Assembly (NCBI RefSeq): GCF_011813015.1
Contig: NZ_QHLQ01000008.1
Coordinates: 1 to 64,000, forward strand
Direction: 5' to 3'
DNA: 64,000 nucleotides
Origin: Parasedimentitalea denitrificans
GTDB taxonomy: Bacteria; Pseudomonadota; Alphaproteobacteria; Rhodobacterales; Rhodobacteraceae
Part shown: piece by piece, positions 19,484-27,874 of the stretch
Layout: every line of letters starts with the position of its first letter
Position numbering within the stretch: position 1 is the first letter of the stretch
Notes under the pieces: model-generated
What the model saw: the letters and a program-made list of their open reading frames with translations, nothing else
What the model was told of the DNA's origin: nothing
Databases searched by the model: none
Made by a program: the position numbers and the translations under genes

Positions 19484-19591
19484 GACCCGCAGGCTTGGCG
19501 TGCAGAGTGTCAACTGTCAAGCCAAAGGGGGTAAACATAAGTGATGTGATAGCAGACTGGTGCGAGTAGACACATCTAGAAACAGGGTGGT

Positions 19592-19721
19592 ACTCCCGTC
19601 CCAGCGCCGATCACCGGCCAAGGCCGATCCCCTTGCTGGGTTGGGCGTAGCGCCGCGCCTTGCGCGGCGCTACGCCCAACGGAAACCGGGCCTCTGGCAG
19701 GAGACCGGTGACGGGCGGGAG
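19592..19721. repeat. structured palindromic intergenic repeat, copy 1
   Basis: A nested inverted-repeat element lies between trkH and folE2. The centre is an 18-bp-arm hairpin (ttgggcgtagcgccgcgc at 19641-19658, its complement at 19662-19679, 3-nt loop). It is surrounded by a 7-bp pair (tcaccgg 19611-19617 / ccggtga 19705-19711) and an outer pair (ctcccgtc near 19593 / gacgggcgggag ending 19721). A second copy with the same core and outer ends lies at 49607-49735. It is downstream of folE2 on the minus strand. Confidence 0.85.
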
Positions 19722-19784
19722 CCGTTGATTTCAAGTGTTTATTTGGAGCTCTGGCGTTCCGACCTATGATCAGATGACCTGCGC

Positions 19785-20888
19785 CTATCCCCGGTGGATT
19801 AGAGTCGAGAACAACTGTGGATCAAGGCTTCTGGCCACAAAAGTGTCCCCGCAGGTCAACACACTTACGGCGTCGTGGCTGTGCAGACTTTCCTGATGGC
19901 TGGCCAGTACTCGGAAGTCGCCAATGCGCTGATCATTCTGCAGTGCTTCGCAGAACAGCCGTGCAGCATCCTCAACAAAAATTGGGTTAGCGGCGTTGAG
20001 CTCGGCAAAAGCCTGTTCATCCTCACGTTTAACCATCACCTGCGTTTCGGTAGGCACGGCTTTGCGGCAGTGATCAATCAGGTCCTCAAACCACAGGCAA
20101 TCAGCCCCCTGCTTGACCTGCACGGAAATGCGCGCCACCGAGCGTTGCGAATGTGGAGTTGCCAACTGTCCTCGCGTTGAGCGGGCGTGCTCGCTCAACT
20201 CTAGCGAACAGGGACAGGTTGACGAATAAACATAATCCAGATGGATGATCTCTTCTCGGATCCCATCATGATCAACCAGTTCCAATGCAATATCGTAATA
20301 CTGATACCCTGACAGGCCCGAACGCAGGCTTTCTACCCTTGCCGGGAAAGAAAACCGCATCTGAATGCGGGCATCCGGGCTGTCCAGATCGCTAAGATAG
20401 TTATCAACAGCCGCCGCCATCACCTCAAAACTAAAGGTCCGCTCGGCATGCTTATAAAAGGATCGCATAATCCGGGACATATTGATGCCCTTTTTCTCGC
20501 CCTCCAGACTTACAGTTCCTGTGATCGACGTTTCTAAGGTCAAATCGCCACCATCGCGGGTGTGGAAGCGAATAGGCAATCGAAAGTTGGAAATACCAAC
20601 ATGTTGGATGTTCTGACGCGCACCACGGATCAGGCTAGACGGTCCATTTTGCAAATCAGGCAGGGTTGCCCGATAGGCCTCGTCGGATTTAAAATTCTCA
20701 GGGTAGTGACGAGACAAGTCTGGATAATTACGGATCTCGCCATCAGGCAACAATCGCGCCACTGCTGGGTCCAATTGAGCAATTTCGGTCGCACTTGCAC
20801 CTGCAGCCCAGTTTCGCAACAGTTCAAGCGCCGCTGCGGCCTCTTCACGGTCTGCTGTTGAATTCGTTTCACCCGAGTGGATATTCAT
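19785..20888 (-). CDS. folE2: GTP cyclohydrolase FolE2 (type IB)
   Basis: This 367-residue enzyme converts GTP to dihydroneopterin triphosphate, the first step of folate synthesis. The start is the ATG at 20888 (MNIHSGETNST) with gaagga upstream; the longer frame to 20963 lacks family sequence. FolE2 hallmarks are present: the active-site Cys in VYSSTCPCSLELSEHARS, the SHDAVSV motif near the C-terminus, and the NLSR/NMSRIMRSF-like region in the middle. FolE2 can use metals other than zinc, and in some bacteria it responds to zinc shortage. No Zur-like box was identified here. Confidence 0.95.
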   Translation of the reverse strand: MNIHSGETNSTADREEAAAALELLRNWAAGASATEIAQLDPAVARLLPDGEIRNYPDLSRHYPENFKSDEAYRATLPDLQNGPSSLIRGARQNIQHVGISNFRLPIRFHTRDGGDLTLETSITGTVSLEGEKKGINMSRIMRSFYKHAERTFSFEVMAAAVDNYLSDLDSPDARIQMRFSFPARVESLRSGLSGYQYYDIALELVDHDGIREEIIHLDYVYSSTCPCSLELSEHARSTRGQLATPHSQRSVARISVQVKQGADCLWFEDLIDHCRKAVPTETQVMVKREDEQAFAELNAANPIFVEDAARLFCEALQNDQRIGDFRVLASHQESLHSHDAVSVLTCGDTFVARSLDPQLFSTLIHRG

Positions 20889-21031
20889 CAGCACATATTC
20901 CTTCGTGGTCTTAGGTGCAGGTGCGCAACAGAGTGTTGTGTACCCCTTTATCGAGGTAAACACAAAAGGGATGCACCAATTGCGGCGAAATCGGCATCAA
21001 TTCTGCCGCAAATAGTGCTGCAGGAGCTGAA

Positions 21032-21050
21032 AGGGGGCTGTCTGCCCCCT
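21032..21050 (-). terminator. possible weak terminator after metZ
   Basis: A 7-bp GC-only stem (agggggc / gccccct, 5-nt loop) lies about 77 nt downstream of the metZ stop. Read on the minus strand, only a short U-poor tail (UUUC) follows, so termination efficiency is doubtful. Confidence 0.4.
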
Positions 21051-21071
21051 CTTGTCCTGCTGGACAATTCA

Positions 21072-21100
21072 CCCCCGAGGATATTTTTGGCCAGATGAAG
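21072..21100 (+). repeat. short conserved intergenic motif of Rhodobacteraceae type
   Basis: The 29-nt stretch around cgaggatatttttggccaga just after metZ resembles a short motif that I recall being frequent at gene ends in Rhodobacteraceae genomes. There is only one copy in this window, so the repeat claim rests on memory of the group and not on what is seen here. Confidence 0.3.
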
Positions 21101-21126
21101 GTTGGACCATTTTGGCCCTTTTTGCT

Positions 21127-22317
21127 TCAGCCTTGTGCAGCTTCCAATGCCTGTTTCAGGTCGGCGATCAGGTCATCCGAATCTTCTAGTCCTACTGAGA
21201 ACCGAACCAATCCCGGGGAAATACCAAGTTCGGCCTTCAGTTCCTCCGGCAGGCGCTGGTGAGTGGTGGTGGCCGGATGGGTGGCGATGGATTTGGCATC
21301 GCCTAAGTTATTAGAGATCACTGGAATAGTCAGCGCATTCAAAAACTTGAACGCAGCCTCTTTGCCGCCCTTCAGGTCCAGCGACAGCACAGTACCACCC
21401 TTGCCGCCCAGCTGGCGTTGCACCAGGGCGTTTTGCGCATGACCTGGCAGTCCAGGATAGATGGTGCGTTCCAGCGCGGCGTGACCGTTCAGCGCAGAGG
21501 CAATTTTCAGTGCTGTTTCCGCCTGCGCATTCACTCGCAGTGATATGGTCTCTAGCCCCTTCAACATCACCCAGGCGTTAAACGGGCTCAGCGAGCCGCC
21601 AGTGTGTTTCATGTAGGTTTCAAGCGGGCCGCGGATGAATTCTTTGGTGCCCAGTACCACACCGCCCAACGCACGCCCCTGCCCATCGATGTGTTTGGTC
21701 GCTGAATAGACCACCACATCGGCGCCTTGCGCGATCGCGTTCGAGAAAACAGGGGTTGAGAACACATTGTCCACCACAACAGTCGCACCCACACCATGGG
21801 CAATCTCGGCCACTGCTGCGACGTCGATCACCTCGAGCGTTGGATTGGACATGGATTCAAAGAACACCGCCTTGGTGTTGGGGCGCACGGCCGCACGCCA
21901 CTGGTCCAGGTCGGTTCCATCAACAAACGTGACGTCCACACCAAAACCGCCCAGCACGGTTTCAAGGATATGCAAGCACGACCCAAACAGCGCCTTTGCC
22001 GAGACCACATGGTCGCCCGCCTTGAGCATCGAGGTCAGCGCACCGTTGACAGCCGCCATGCCGGATGCAGTAGCAAAGGCATCTTCAGCACCTTCCAGCG
22101 CCGCAATACGCTCTTCGAACATGGCCACGGTTGGGTTGCCATAACGGGCATAGATGAACTCGTCTGGGCCGGTTTCGATAAACCGGGCCTCGGCCTGTTC
22201 GGCGCTGTCATAGACAAAGCCCTGCGTAAGGAAAATCGCCTCGCTGACTTCGTTGTACTGGCTACGGCGGGTACCGCCATGCACCATCTTGGTGGCCTTG
22301 TTCCAAGTGTCACTCAT
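21127..22317 (-). CDS. metZ: O-succinylhomoserine sulfhydrylase MetZ
   Basis: This 396-residue PLP-dependent Cys/Met-metabolism enzyme forms homocysteine from O-acylhomoserine and sulphide. The start is the ATG at 22317 (MSDTWNKATKMVHGGTRRSQ) after ggagga; the frame extends upstream into the leader but without family sequence. Family features include the RYGNPT motif, the TASGMAAV region and the PLP lysine in VYSATKHIDGQGR. A SAM-II riboswitch and a terminator hairpin lie in the leader, fitting control by S-adenosylmethionine. Family annotation does not fully separate succinyl from acetyl substrate use. Confidence 0.94.
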   Translation of the reverse strand: MSDTWNKATKMVHGGTRRSQYNEVSEAIFLTQGFVYDSAEQAEARFIETGPDEFIYARYGNPTVAMFEERIAALEGAEDAFATASGMAAVNGALTSMLKAGDHVVSAKALFGSCLHILETVLGGFGVDVTFVDGTDLDQWRAAVRPNTKAVFFESMSNPTLEVIDVAAVAEIAHGVGATVVVDNVFSTPVFSNAIAQGADVVVYSATKHIDGQGRALGGVVLGTKEFIRGPLETYMKHTGGSLSPFNAWVMLKGLETISLRVNAQAETALKIASALNGHAALERTIYPGLPGHAQNALVQRQLGGKGGTVLSLDLKGGKEAAFKFLNALTIPVISNNLGDAKSIATHPATTTHQRLPEELKAELGISPGLVRFSVGLEDSDDLIADLKQALEAAQG

Positions 22318-22346
22318 CACATGTCCTCCTGCGCCCATCGCGCAAT

Positions 22347-22379
22347 AAAAAAACCCCAATTCGGCCAAGCGAAAAGGGG
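22347..22379 (-). terminator. intrinsic terminator in metZ leader
   Basis: On the minus strand the leader forms a stem of CCCC...GGGG plus UUCG/CGAA pairs with two U-U mismatches around a 6-nt loop, followed by a run of seven U (the aaaaaaa at 22347-22353 on the + strand). It lies between the SAM-II aptamer and the metZ ribosome binding site, so it could be the riboswitch expression platform. Confidence 0.75.
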
Positions 22380-22393
22380 CTCCTTCACATCCT

Positions 22394-22450
22394 GACCTCT
22401 TTAGCGGGAGTGTTTTACGTGGCCCGCAATCCGGTAACAAATCGCGCACG
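22394..22450 (-). promoter_or_regulatory. SAM-II riboswitch upstream of metZ
   Basis: The minus-strand leader shows the SAM-II aptamer pattern. P1 is CGUG (22450-22447) with CACG (22421-22418), enclosing GAUUUG. The pseudoknot is GCGGG (22427-22423) with CCCGC (22408-22404), separated by an A-rich GUAAAACACU. The conserved GCUAAAG follows. This matches the class found before met genes in alphaproteobacteria. The related SAM-V class cannot be excluded by eye. Confidence 0.88.
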
Positions 22451-22762
22451 GTCAGAAATAGTTCCTGACGATATTCTATTTGGAAACGACGCGAAGTATG
22501 CGCATTTTCCAAAGGTATTCCAGAGCATCTATTTAGCCCCGCAACTGCCCGGCAATTTCAGGCAGATCTCTGCAAATTGCAAGAGGCCGCCCGAAAAAGA
22601 AAAGTGATCCACGCCAGTGACTTGGGAGGATTAGGGGGCAACGCTTACCAAATATTATTGTCGAAACGCCGGGATTTTGCCTATCTGAGTCGTAGCTGAC
22701 CTGCGATATTGTGGTGAAAGCTACCTGATCCGTCTAGTTCCGTATTGGTGTCTTTCGCGCCA

Positions 22763-23926
22763 TTACATTACTCCACGCGATTGCATTAGGTTCACCCAAA
22801 ACGACATACCTGTCAGAAGAACGTCGTCGTTAAAGTCAAAGGCAGGGTGGTGAAGTTCCGGGCCTAGGCCCTGATCCATGAAGATCATCGCGCCGGGACG
22901 CTCTTGAAGCATAAAGGCAAAATCCTCTCCGCCCATGCTGGAGGGGAAGTTCCGATTGACGTTGGCTTCGCCGACCATGCCAGCGGCAACATCAGCCGCA
23001 ATCGTCGCCTGCGCGGCATGGTTGCTCATCACTGGGTAGTCCCGTTGATACGCGATCTCAGCTACAGCCCCGTGTGCGGCAGCTGTACCCGATACAATCC
23101 GGGTCAATTGTACCTCTGCTGCCTCCCGGACTTTAGAACAAAGAGAGCGCACAGTCCCGGTCAGAACGGCCTTTTGCGGTATGACATTTGTGGCCTGACC
23201 AGCGTTGAATGTTGTCACAGAGACCACGAGCGCCTCTTTGGGGTCGACGCCTCGCGATGTAATTGTCTGCAACGACTGAACAATACTTGACGCGGTGACT
23301 ATCGGGTCGATCGAGGCCTGCGGTTTGGCTGCATGTGCGCCCTTGCCGGATACTTGGATTTCAAATGTATCCACCGAGGCCAGAACAGGGCCAGGTCTGA
23401 TCGCAAAAGCCCCAGAATGTTGGTGTGGAAATGTGTGCAACCCGTAGACTTCTTGTATGTCGAAACGGTCCATCAACCCGCCCTCTACCATCTCTCGGCC
23501 GCCACCGCCGCCCTCTTCGGCTGGTTGAAAGATGACAACTGCGGTTCCTGCAAAATCGCGTGTCTCCGACAGGTATTTGGCGGCGCCTAACAGCATTGAT
23601 GTATGGCCGTCGTGGCCACAAGCATGCATCAATGCTGTTAGGCGGGTGGACGCGTAACTCAATCCGGTTTCTTCGGGAATTGGTAACGCGTCCATATCGG
23701 CCCGCAGGCCAATTGTGCGTCCCGGCGCTGCACCCTTGATTACGCCGACAACACCGGTCCGACCGATACCGGTTACAACCTCATCGACGCCAAAATCACG
23801 CAGTTTTTGCGCAACTAATGCAGCGGTTTCGTGAACGTCGAACAACAGCTCTGGGTTTGCATGTATCTGGCGCCGAAGCGCTGTGAACTCATCCTTGTAC
23901 CTCAAAAGGTTTTTGTTGATCGGCAT
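22763..23926 (-). CDS. M20-family amidohydrolase (hippurate hydrolase-like)
   Basis: This 387-residue metal-dependent amidohydrolase is probably cytoplasmic, as there is no signal peptide. It removes an acyl group from an N-acyl amino acid or a related amide. Visible family motifs are RADMDALPIPEETGL, the metal site HACGHDGHTSMLLGAA, FQPAEEGGGGGREMVEGG, and HTFPHQHSGAFAIRPG, with a central dimerisation domain near residues 185-290. The gene follows the truncated remains of a peptide-type ABC binding protein gene on the same strand. This suggests it once belonged to a peptide or N-acyl amino acid uptake operon that is now broken by an IS3 insertion. The exact substrate is unknown. Confidence 0.9.
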   Translation of the reverse strand: MPINKNLLRYKDEFTALRRQIHANPELLFDVHETAALVAQKLRDFGVDEVVTGIGRTGVVGVIKGAAPGRTIGLRADMDALPIPEETGLSYASTRLTALMHACGHDGHTSMLLGAAKYLSETRDFAGTAVVIFQPAEEGGGGGREMVEGGLMDRFDIQEVYGLHTFPHQHSGAFAIRPGPVLASVDTFEIQVSGKGAHAAKPQASIDPIVTASSIVQSLQTITSRGVDPKEALVVSVTTFNAGQATNVIPQKAVLTGTVRSLCSKVREAAEVQLTRIVSGTAAAHGAVAEIAYQRDYPVMSNHAAQATIAADVAAGMVGEANVNRNFPSSMGGEDFAFMLQERPGAMIFMDQGLGPELHHPAFDFNDDVLLTGMSFWVNLMQSRGVM

Positions 23927-23954
23927 GGGTCACCTGCTTGAGGGAGGAGCGGAA

Positions 23955-23976
23955 AGAGGGCCAAGACTGGCCCTCT
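23955..23976 (-). terminator. hairpin between truncated binding-protein gene and amidohydrolase gene
   Basis: A perfect 9-bp stem (agagggcca / tggccctct, 4-nt loop) lies 20 nt after the stop of the truncated binding-protein gene and 29 nt before the amidohydrolase start. There is no strong U run, so it may be an intercistronic hairpin and not a full terminator. Confidence 0.45.
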
Positions 23977-23995
23977 CTCTTAACTGTTTATGTTC

Positions 23996-24141
23996 TTAGT
24001 CTGGGAAATGCAGTCGGCTATCCGCATCCCAGGTAAAGCCAGCGTCGGCCAGGATTTTACGTGCTTTGTCTAGGTCATAGGCCGGAACTTCCAGCTCTGG
24101 ATTACTCCAATACGCGTTGGTCGGCACAATCGATGATGGCT
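23996..24141 (-). pseudogene. peptide/nickel-type ABC binding protein, C-terminal remnant
   Basis: Reading back from the TAA at 23996, the minus strand encodes about 48 codons of the typical C-terminus of a family 5 solute-binding protein: SSIVPTNAYWSNPELEV, then AYDLDKARKILADAGFTWD and a short tail. The frame is cut at the IS3 element at 24142. The remaining ~450 codons are not found beyond the insertion sequence, where another gene starts within about 100 bp. The transporter gene is therefore destroyed, probably by insertion followed by deletion. Confidence 0.8.
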
Positions 24142-24198
24142 TGAGCCTCCCCCAATGAAATGTTCCCCCCCTATAATTAGGAAAGCGGAGGACCGTAG

Positions 24199-24524
24199 AT
24201 GGCCATTAAGGGACTTAAACCAGAAGAGATTGTCGGAAGTTACGGCAGGTTGAAGTGTTGATGGGGCAAGGTATGCCCCGGATGTCTGCGGTCAGATAGA
24301 TCAGCGTGACTGAACAAACCTATTATCGCTGGAAGAAGAAGTACGGCGGAATGGGCATGGAACACCTCAAGGAACTGAAGTGGCTTCAGAAAGAAAACGA
24401 GCTACTTCGGCAAGCCGTTTCTGACCTGACATTGGACAAACTGATCTTGAAGGAAGCCGCAACGGGAAACTTCTGGCCCCTTTGCATTGCCGTGCCTGCA
24501 TTGATCATGTGCGTAATCAGATGA
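24199..24524 (+). pseudogene. IS3 OrfA, frameshifted
   Basis: This helix-turn-helix OrfA begins MAIKGLKPEEIVG at 24199. It then loses frame after GTCGG, has an in-frame TAG in the restored frame near 24295 (VR-stop-IS), and continues as TYYRWKKKYGGM, ending with the leucine-zipper-like LKWLQKENELLRQAVSDLTL. Two lesions inactivate it. Its stop overlaps the OrfB start (ATGA). Confidence 0.85.
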
Positions 24525-25324
24525 GTGTTTCTGAGCGTTGTGAGTGCCGCGTCCTGGGCCAACACCGATTCACACGACGCCGATTGCCACTGGGACGTGC
24601 TGGCGAAGAACCTTTGGTCGAGGAAATCATCGAGCTGACGCGCCAGTTTGGTCGATATGGTTACCGTCGAGTTGCTGCCTTACTGAGGGACGTAGGCTGG
24701 CAGGTGATTGACAAGCGTGTTGAACGCCTATGGCGGCGCGAGGGGCTGAAGGTTCCAATGAAGCAACCCAAGAAGGGAAGGCTCAGGATGAACGACGGAT
24801 CATGTGTCCGGCTGCGCCCCTAGCATCGTCATAATGTCTGGTCGTACGACTTCGTGCATCACCGAACCGATGATGGCAGGGCGTTCAGGGCATTGAACAT
24901 CTTGGACGAACACAGCCGGAAATGTCTGGCGATCCGCGTGAAGCGAAAGCTGAACTCGACCGAGGTCATCGACGCACTGACGGACCTGTTCATTCTTCGC
25001 GGTGTGCCTGCATACATTCGATCAGACAACGGCCCCGAGTTTATTGCGGAAGCGGTTAGAAACTGGATCAAAGCCGTTGGGGCCAAGATGGCCTATATTG
25101 AGCCTGGATCGCCCTGGGAAAACCGATGCTGCGAGAGCTTCAACGGGCGAATGCGAGACAAATTGCTGAACGGTAAAATCTTCTACTCGCTTCGTGAAGC
25201 CCAAATCATCATCGAAAGCTGGAGGAACCACTACAACACCAAACGACCACATAGTGCTCGGGGAGACCATCCACCTGCGCCAGAGGCCATCGTCCCGATG
25301 GACCAAAGGCCGACAATGCACTAA
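24521..25324 (+). pseudogene. IS3 OrfB transposase with premature stop
   Basis: OrfB starts MSVSERCECRVLGQHRF at 24521. The HTH_21 region YGYRRVAALLRDVGW is followed by SCVRLRP and then a TAG at about 24821-24823, where relatives read through into HRHxVWSYDFV. The rve domain after the stop is intact: Asp in WSYDFV, RSDNGPEFIAEAV, and Glu in ENRCCESFNGRMRDKLL. Because of the stop, full-length transposase cannot be made without suppression. Confidence 0.88.
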
Positions 25325-25452
25325 CTTTCAAAGTTGACCTCTTAAGTGGGGCTAATCAGCTCAAACGTTTGGTTTTTGGCTACAACAGCAATGTGCCAAT
25401 TTCCTAGCGGCCAACCCCGTGGGGCAATAGCCAAACGCCTCCATTGCCACGT

Positions 25453-25962
25453 TTACCAGTCTTGTTCCGTATAGGAAAAACTCTTGGACATGCGGGCCGA
25501 CACAGCATTGTAAACCGATTTCTGGTCCTGGTCGTATTCGATTACAAATTCCTGGATCAAAAGTTGATCCTTTGAAAATACGTACTTTTCATAATAGATC
25601 TTGTTCCCACGATACCCGGACAGGACGAACCAACCATCCCCTTTCGGCTTGTATGTCACTCTTGCGTTGCGTTTCTGTGCCAATTGATCGGCACGAAAAC
25701 TATCCAGATCATCGAACATATTCAGCGATCTACTGACAACCAACATGGCCGCCCCATCGGCGCTACGAAAACCCCTGCTGATTTTACTGTCAGCCTCAGG
25801 CATAGGTGTCAGCAATCCAGCTGGGAATTCTATCTGCCACCCGGCCATGCTATTCTTATACACCTGCCAATTCTGATCGGCTTCAGGATATGCAACTGTC
25901 GCACCACACAGAACCAGGGCAAGCGCTCCCGAAAGCAACTTAGTGTTTACAAAGCGTATCAT
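25453..25962 (-). CDS. small secreted protein of unknown function
   Basis: This 169-residue protein has a signal peptide (MIRFVNTKLLSGALALVLCG..., cleavage about residue 24-28) and a mature domain beginning with WQVYKNSMAGWQIEFPAGLL. I do not recognise the family. The domain resembles in style small periplasmic proteins with a sequence like FPxxL...F.s.dGaa.lvv.s. It stands alone on the minus strand next to the IS3 element. The region 25963-26289 upstream shows no other gene. Confidence 0.65.
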   Translation of the reverse strand: MIRFVNTKLLSGALALVLCGATVAYPEADQNWQVYKNSMAGWQIEFPAGLLTPMPEADSKISRGFRSADGAAMLVVSRSLNMFDDLDSFRADQLAQKRNARVTYKPKGDGWFVLSGYRGNKIYYEKYVFSKDQLLIQEFVIEYDQDQKSVYNAVSARMSKSFSYTEQDW

Positions 25963-26289
25963 ATTTTCCCTATTTCGTCCTGCCGACTGCCCTCTGCGAG
26001 AGCCTCACCGAGTTTTCCGCACCGCGTGGCTAGGCTTAGGTCGCCCCCAAATCTTCATGTGCGCCCTTGGAGAGGTATATAAATAAGCAAACTTCGCAAC
26101 AGTAGTATATACTAAACTGCAATTGAGAAACGATCCTACAATATTAGAGATCGCAATAACCCCCGACGCTTCTGTCGCGCTCTTGCGCCAATCACACTGC
26201 CGAGGCTTGCCACAATTCAAACGCATTCCTATCCTAAACCTTAACGCGATCTATATAAGGATCAATTGAATAACACGAAGGGACCTGGG

Positions 26290-27159
26290 ATGAGACTTAT
26301 CAATGTGCTGACTGTTGCCTCTATTGCTGTAATGGGGCCAACCTTGGCGATAACCACCGATGCGACAGGATCTCAAAGCTCTGGTGCGGCTTGGGCTGCC
26401 GGTAAAGGCAATGGGAATAGCGGCGGCAACGGTGGCGGTAACAGTGGCGGCGGTAACAACGGCGGCGGGAATAGCGGCGGTGGCGGCGGCAAGTCGAGCG
26501 AACGCGGCAATAGTCAGGCCAATGGTAATGGTAATGCCCTGGCCAAGGCTTCCGGACGCGCACCCAATGGCAACCTTCGATCCGAACTCAAAAGTCTAAA
26601 TTCGCTAAAGCGCAACATCAATGGATTGATGAACAGCTCCGATCCAAAGATGGCCGCGTTCCGCGACTTCATCTCTGCCAGCGCGGATCTGGAACTGGCA
26701 AAAGAAGCACTGGCAGACATGCAAGATGCATATAACAAGACGTCAGCTGACTTTCTGAAAATGACCTCGGACATGGAAATCTCTGATGATCCATCTACAG
26801 CACAGGGCGAGCTTAGTAGCATGATGACAGAGCTGCTGGCCAACGAGCCAGCGGCCGATGATCCAGCCTATGATCAATGGGAAGCAGACGTTGCTGCTGT
26901 GACTGACGCGCAATCCGTGATGACGCAGCTGAATGAAGATTGGGCAACGCTGCAGGACGCGCAACGCGAAGTGGACGGAGCATCCGCCGGAGCGAACGAA
27001 ACTGCCATGATGGACGCAATTGTTGCCGCAATTAATTCGACTGGTGCCGGCCCCGTAACCGAAGCTGATGTTACTCCAGAAATGACTGAATGGGTGGCCA
27101 AGCAGCTAGGCGTAGGTGACAGCCGCGGAGCCATTGACGCCTACATGGCAAGCCTTTGA
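26290..27159 (+). CDS. secreted Gly/Asn-rich protein of unknown function
   Basis: The ATG at 26290 (MRLINVLTVASIAVMG) follows aaggga; an upstream TTG at 26266 is less likely. The 289-residue product has a signal-peptide-like start, then a low-complexity Gly/Asn-rich tract (about residues 40-80, repeated NSGGG/NGGGN units). A helical, acidic region follows (about 95-230), with LKSLNSLKRNINGLMNSSD and long heptad-like stretches, and ends with ...YMASL. I do not recognise the family. An exported structural or surface protein is plausible. A terminator hairpin follows at 27249. Confidence 0.65.
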   Translation: MRLINVLTVASIAVMGPTLAITTDATGSQSSGAAWAAGKGNGNSGGNGGGNSGGGNNGGGNSGGGGGKSSERGNSQANGNGNALAKASGRAPNGNLRSELKSLNSLKRNINGLMNSSDPKMAAFRDFISASADLELAKEALADMQDAYNKTSADFLKMTSDMEISDDPSTAQGELSSMMTELLANEPAADDPAYDQWEADVAAVTDAQSVMTQLNEDWATLQDAQREVDGASAGANETAMMDAIVAAINSTGAGPVTEADVTPEMTEWVAKQLGVGDSRGAIDAYMASL

Positions 27160-27248
27160 GATAAGCGCCCTGGAGATTACTCTGTTGCAATAGGATTTCT
27201 TGATGTCAACTGTCTCAGTTTAAGAACAGCATAGCTATTAGAAAGATC

Positions 27249-27285
27249 AATGAGCCGAGCTCTGAGCTCGGCTCATTATTGTTTT
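27249..27285 (+). terminator. terminator after Gly-rich secreted protein gene
   Basis: A perfect 14-bp inverted repeat (aatgagccgagctc / gagctcggctcatt, 27249-27262 and 27264-27277) is followed by attgtttt. It lies 90 bp after the stop codon. The U run is interrupted, so strength is moderate. Confidence 0.65.
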
Positions 27286-27379
27286 GCGCCAATGTTTCCC
27301 TTGCCCTTATCCAATGCAGCGCTCGAGGTTGTTGCCAGGGCTGAAGAATGGCATCGCTGCTTCTGCATATTCCCTAGGG

Positions 27380-27874
27380 GCGGGCCGGTGGGATCTCAGA
27401 TGTAGTGGTTGCCAATATGCTTTGTAGGATAGTCCGGGGCAGCACCTCACATGGGATGCGGACTTGCTTCAGGACACGGGTCCAAGACACAGATGCTGCG
27501 TATTTTGATATAGCTGAAACCGCTCTTGCCACCGTATTAGCAGCAAAGTGGAGCGGTCTTATGCGCATTCTAATTTTTCGACCGCCGCCGAATTCTGCTG
27601 CAGTCGCGGGCGGACATTGTGACAGGTATAGAGGCCAAGGTAGTTTGGTTGCGCGGTCAAGTTGTTTAGAAACCAGTGATGCGGCAACTACCCTTGCTTT
27701 GCAGCGTTGGCGACACGACGAAGTTAGGTGAACGAAACTTGGACCAAGTGTCTTCGTAACCTTCTTAGAAGACGCAGAGCTTGAGCCCTCGACTAGCACA
27801 AGTATTGAGCTACAAGATATTTCGGGCAAAGAACTTCACGTCATTGGCAACAAAGGCGACAGCGTACAACCTTA
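27380..27874 (+). pseudogene. decayed coding remnant, family not recognised
   Basis: Coding-like segments occur in changing + frames: FDIAETALATVLAAKW (about 27506-27553), DIVTGIEAKVVWLRGQVV (about 27613-27666), and VFVTFLEDAELEPSTST followed by IELQDISGKELHVIGNKG, ending at a TAG at 27872. They read as pieces of one protein separated by stops and frameshifts. I cannot name the family. The chance that these are random open stretches is real. Confidence 0.25.

Larger units (their letters stand above)
24142..25358 (+). mobile_element. defective IS3-family insertion sequence (~1.2 kb)
   Basis: The element runs from tgagcctccccc at 24142 to a right end finishing ...gctaatca at 25358. These imperfect inverted ends begin TGA, as is usual for IS3. 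The trinucleotide gct directly flanks both sides (24139-24141 and 25359-25361), a possible 3-bp target duplication. It carries overlapping orfA and orfB, both broken. It is related to the remnant at 200-455 and shares a right-end 13-mer with the remnant ending near 825. Confidence 0.85.

Noticed and set aside
25359..25452. Remaining 5' part of the interrupted binding-protein gene beyond the IS
   Set aside because: A frame can be joined across the possible gct duplication, but it reaches the neighbouring gene's stop within about 100 bp and does not resemble the binding-protein family, so the missing part is considered deleted.
27374..27829. 151-residue minus-strand open frame in the island
   Set aside because: Low-complexity Ser/Arg-rich sequence opposite a more protein-like broken frame on the + strand; most likely an antisense shadow.
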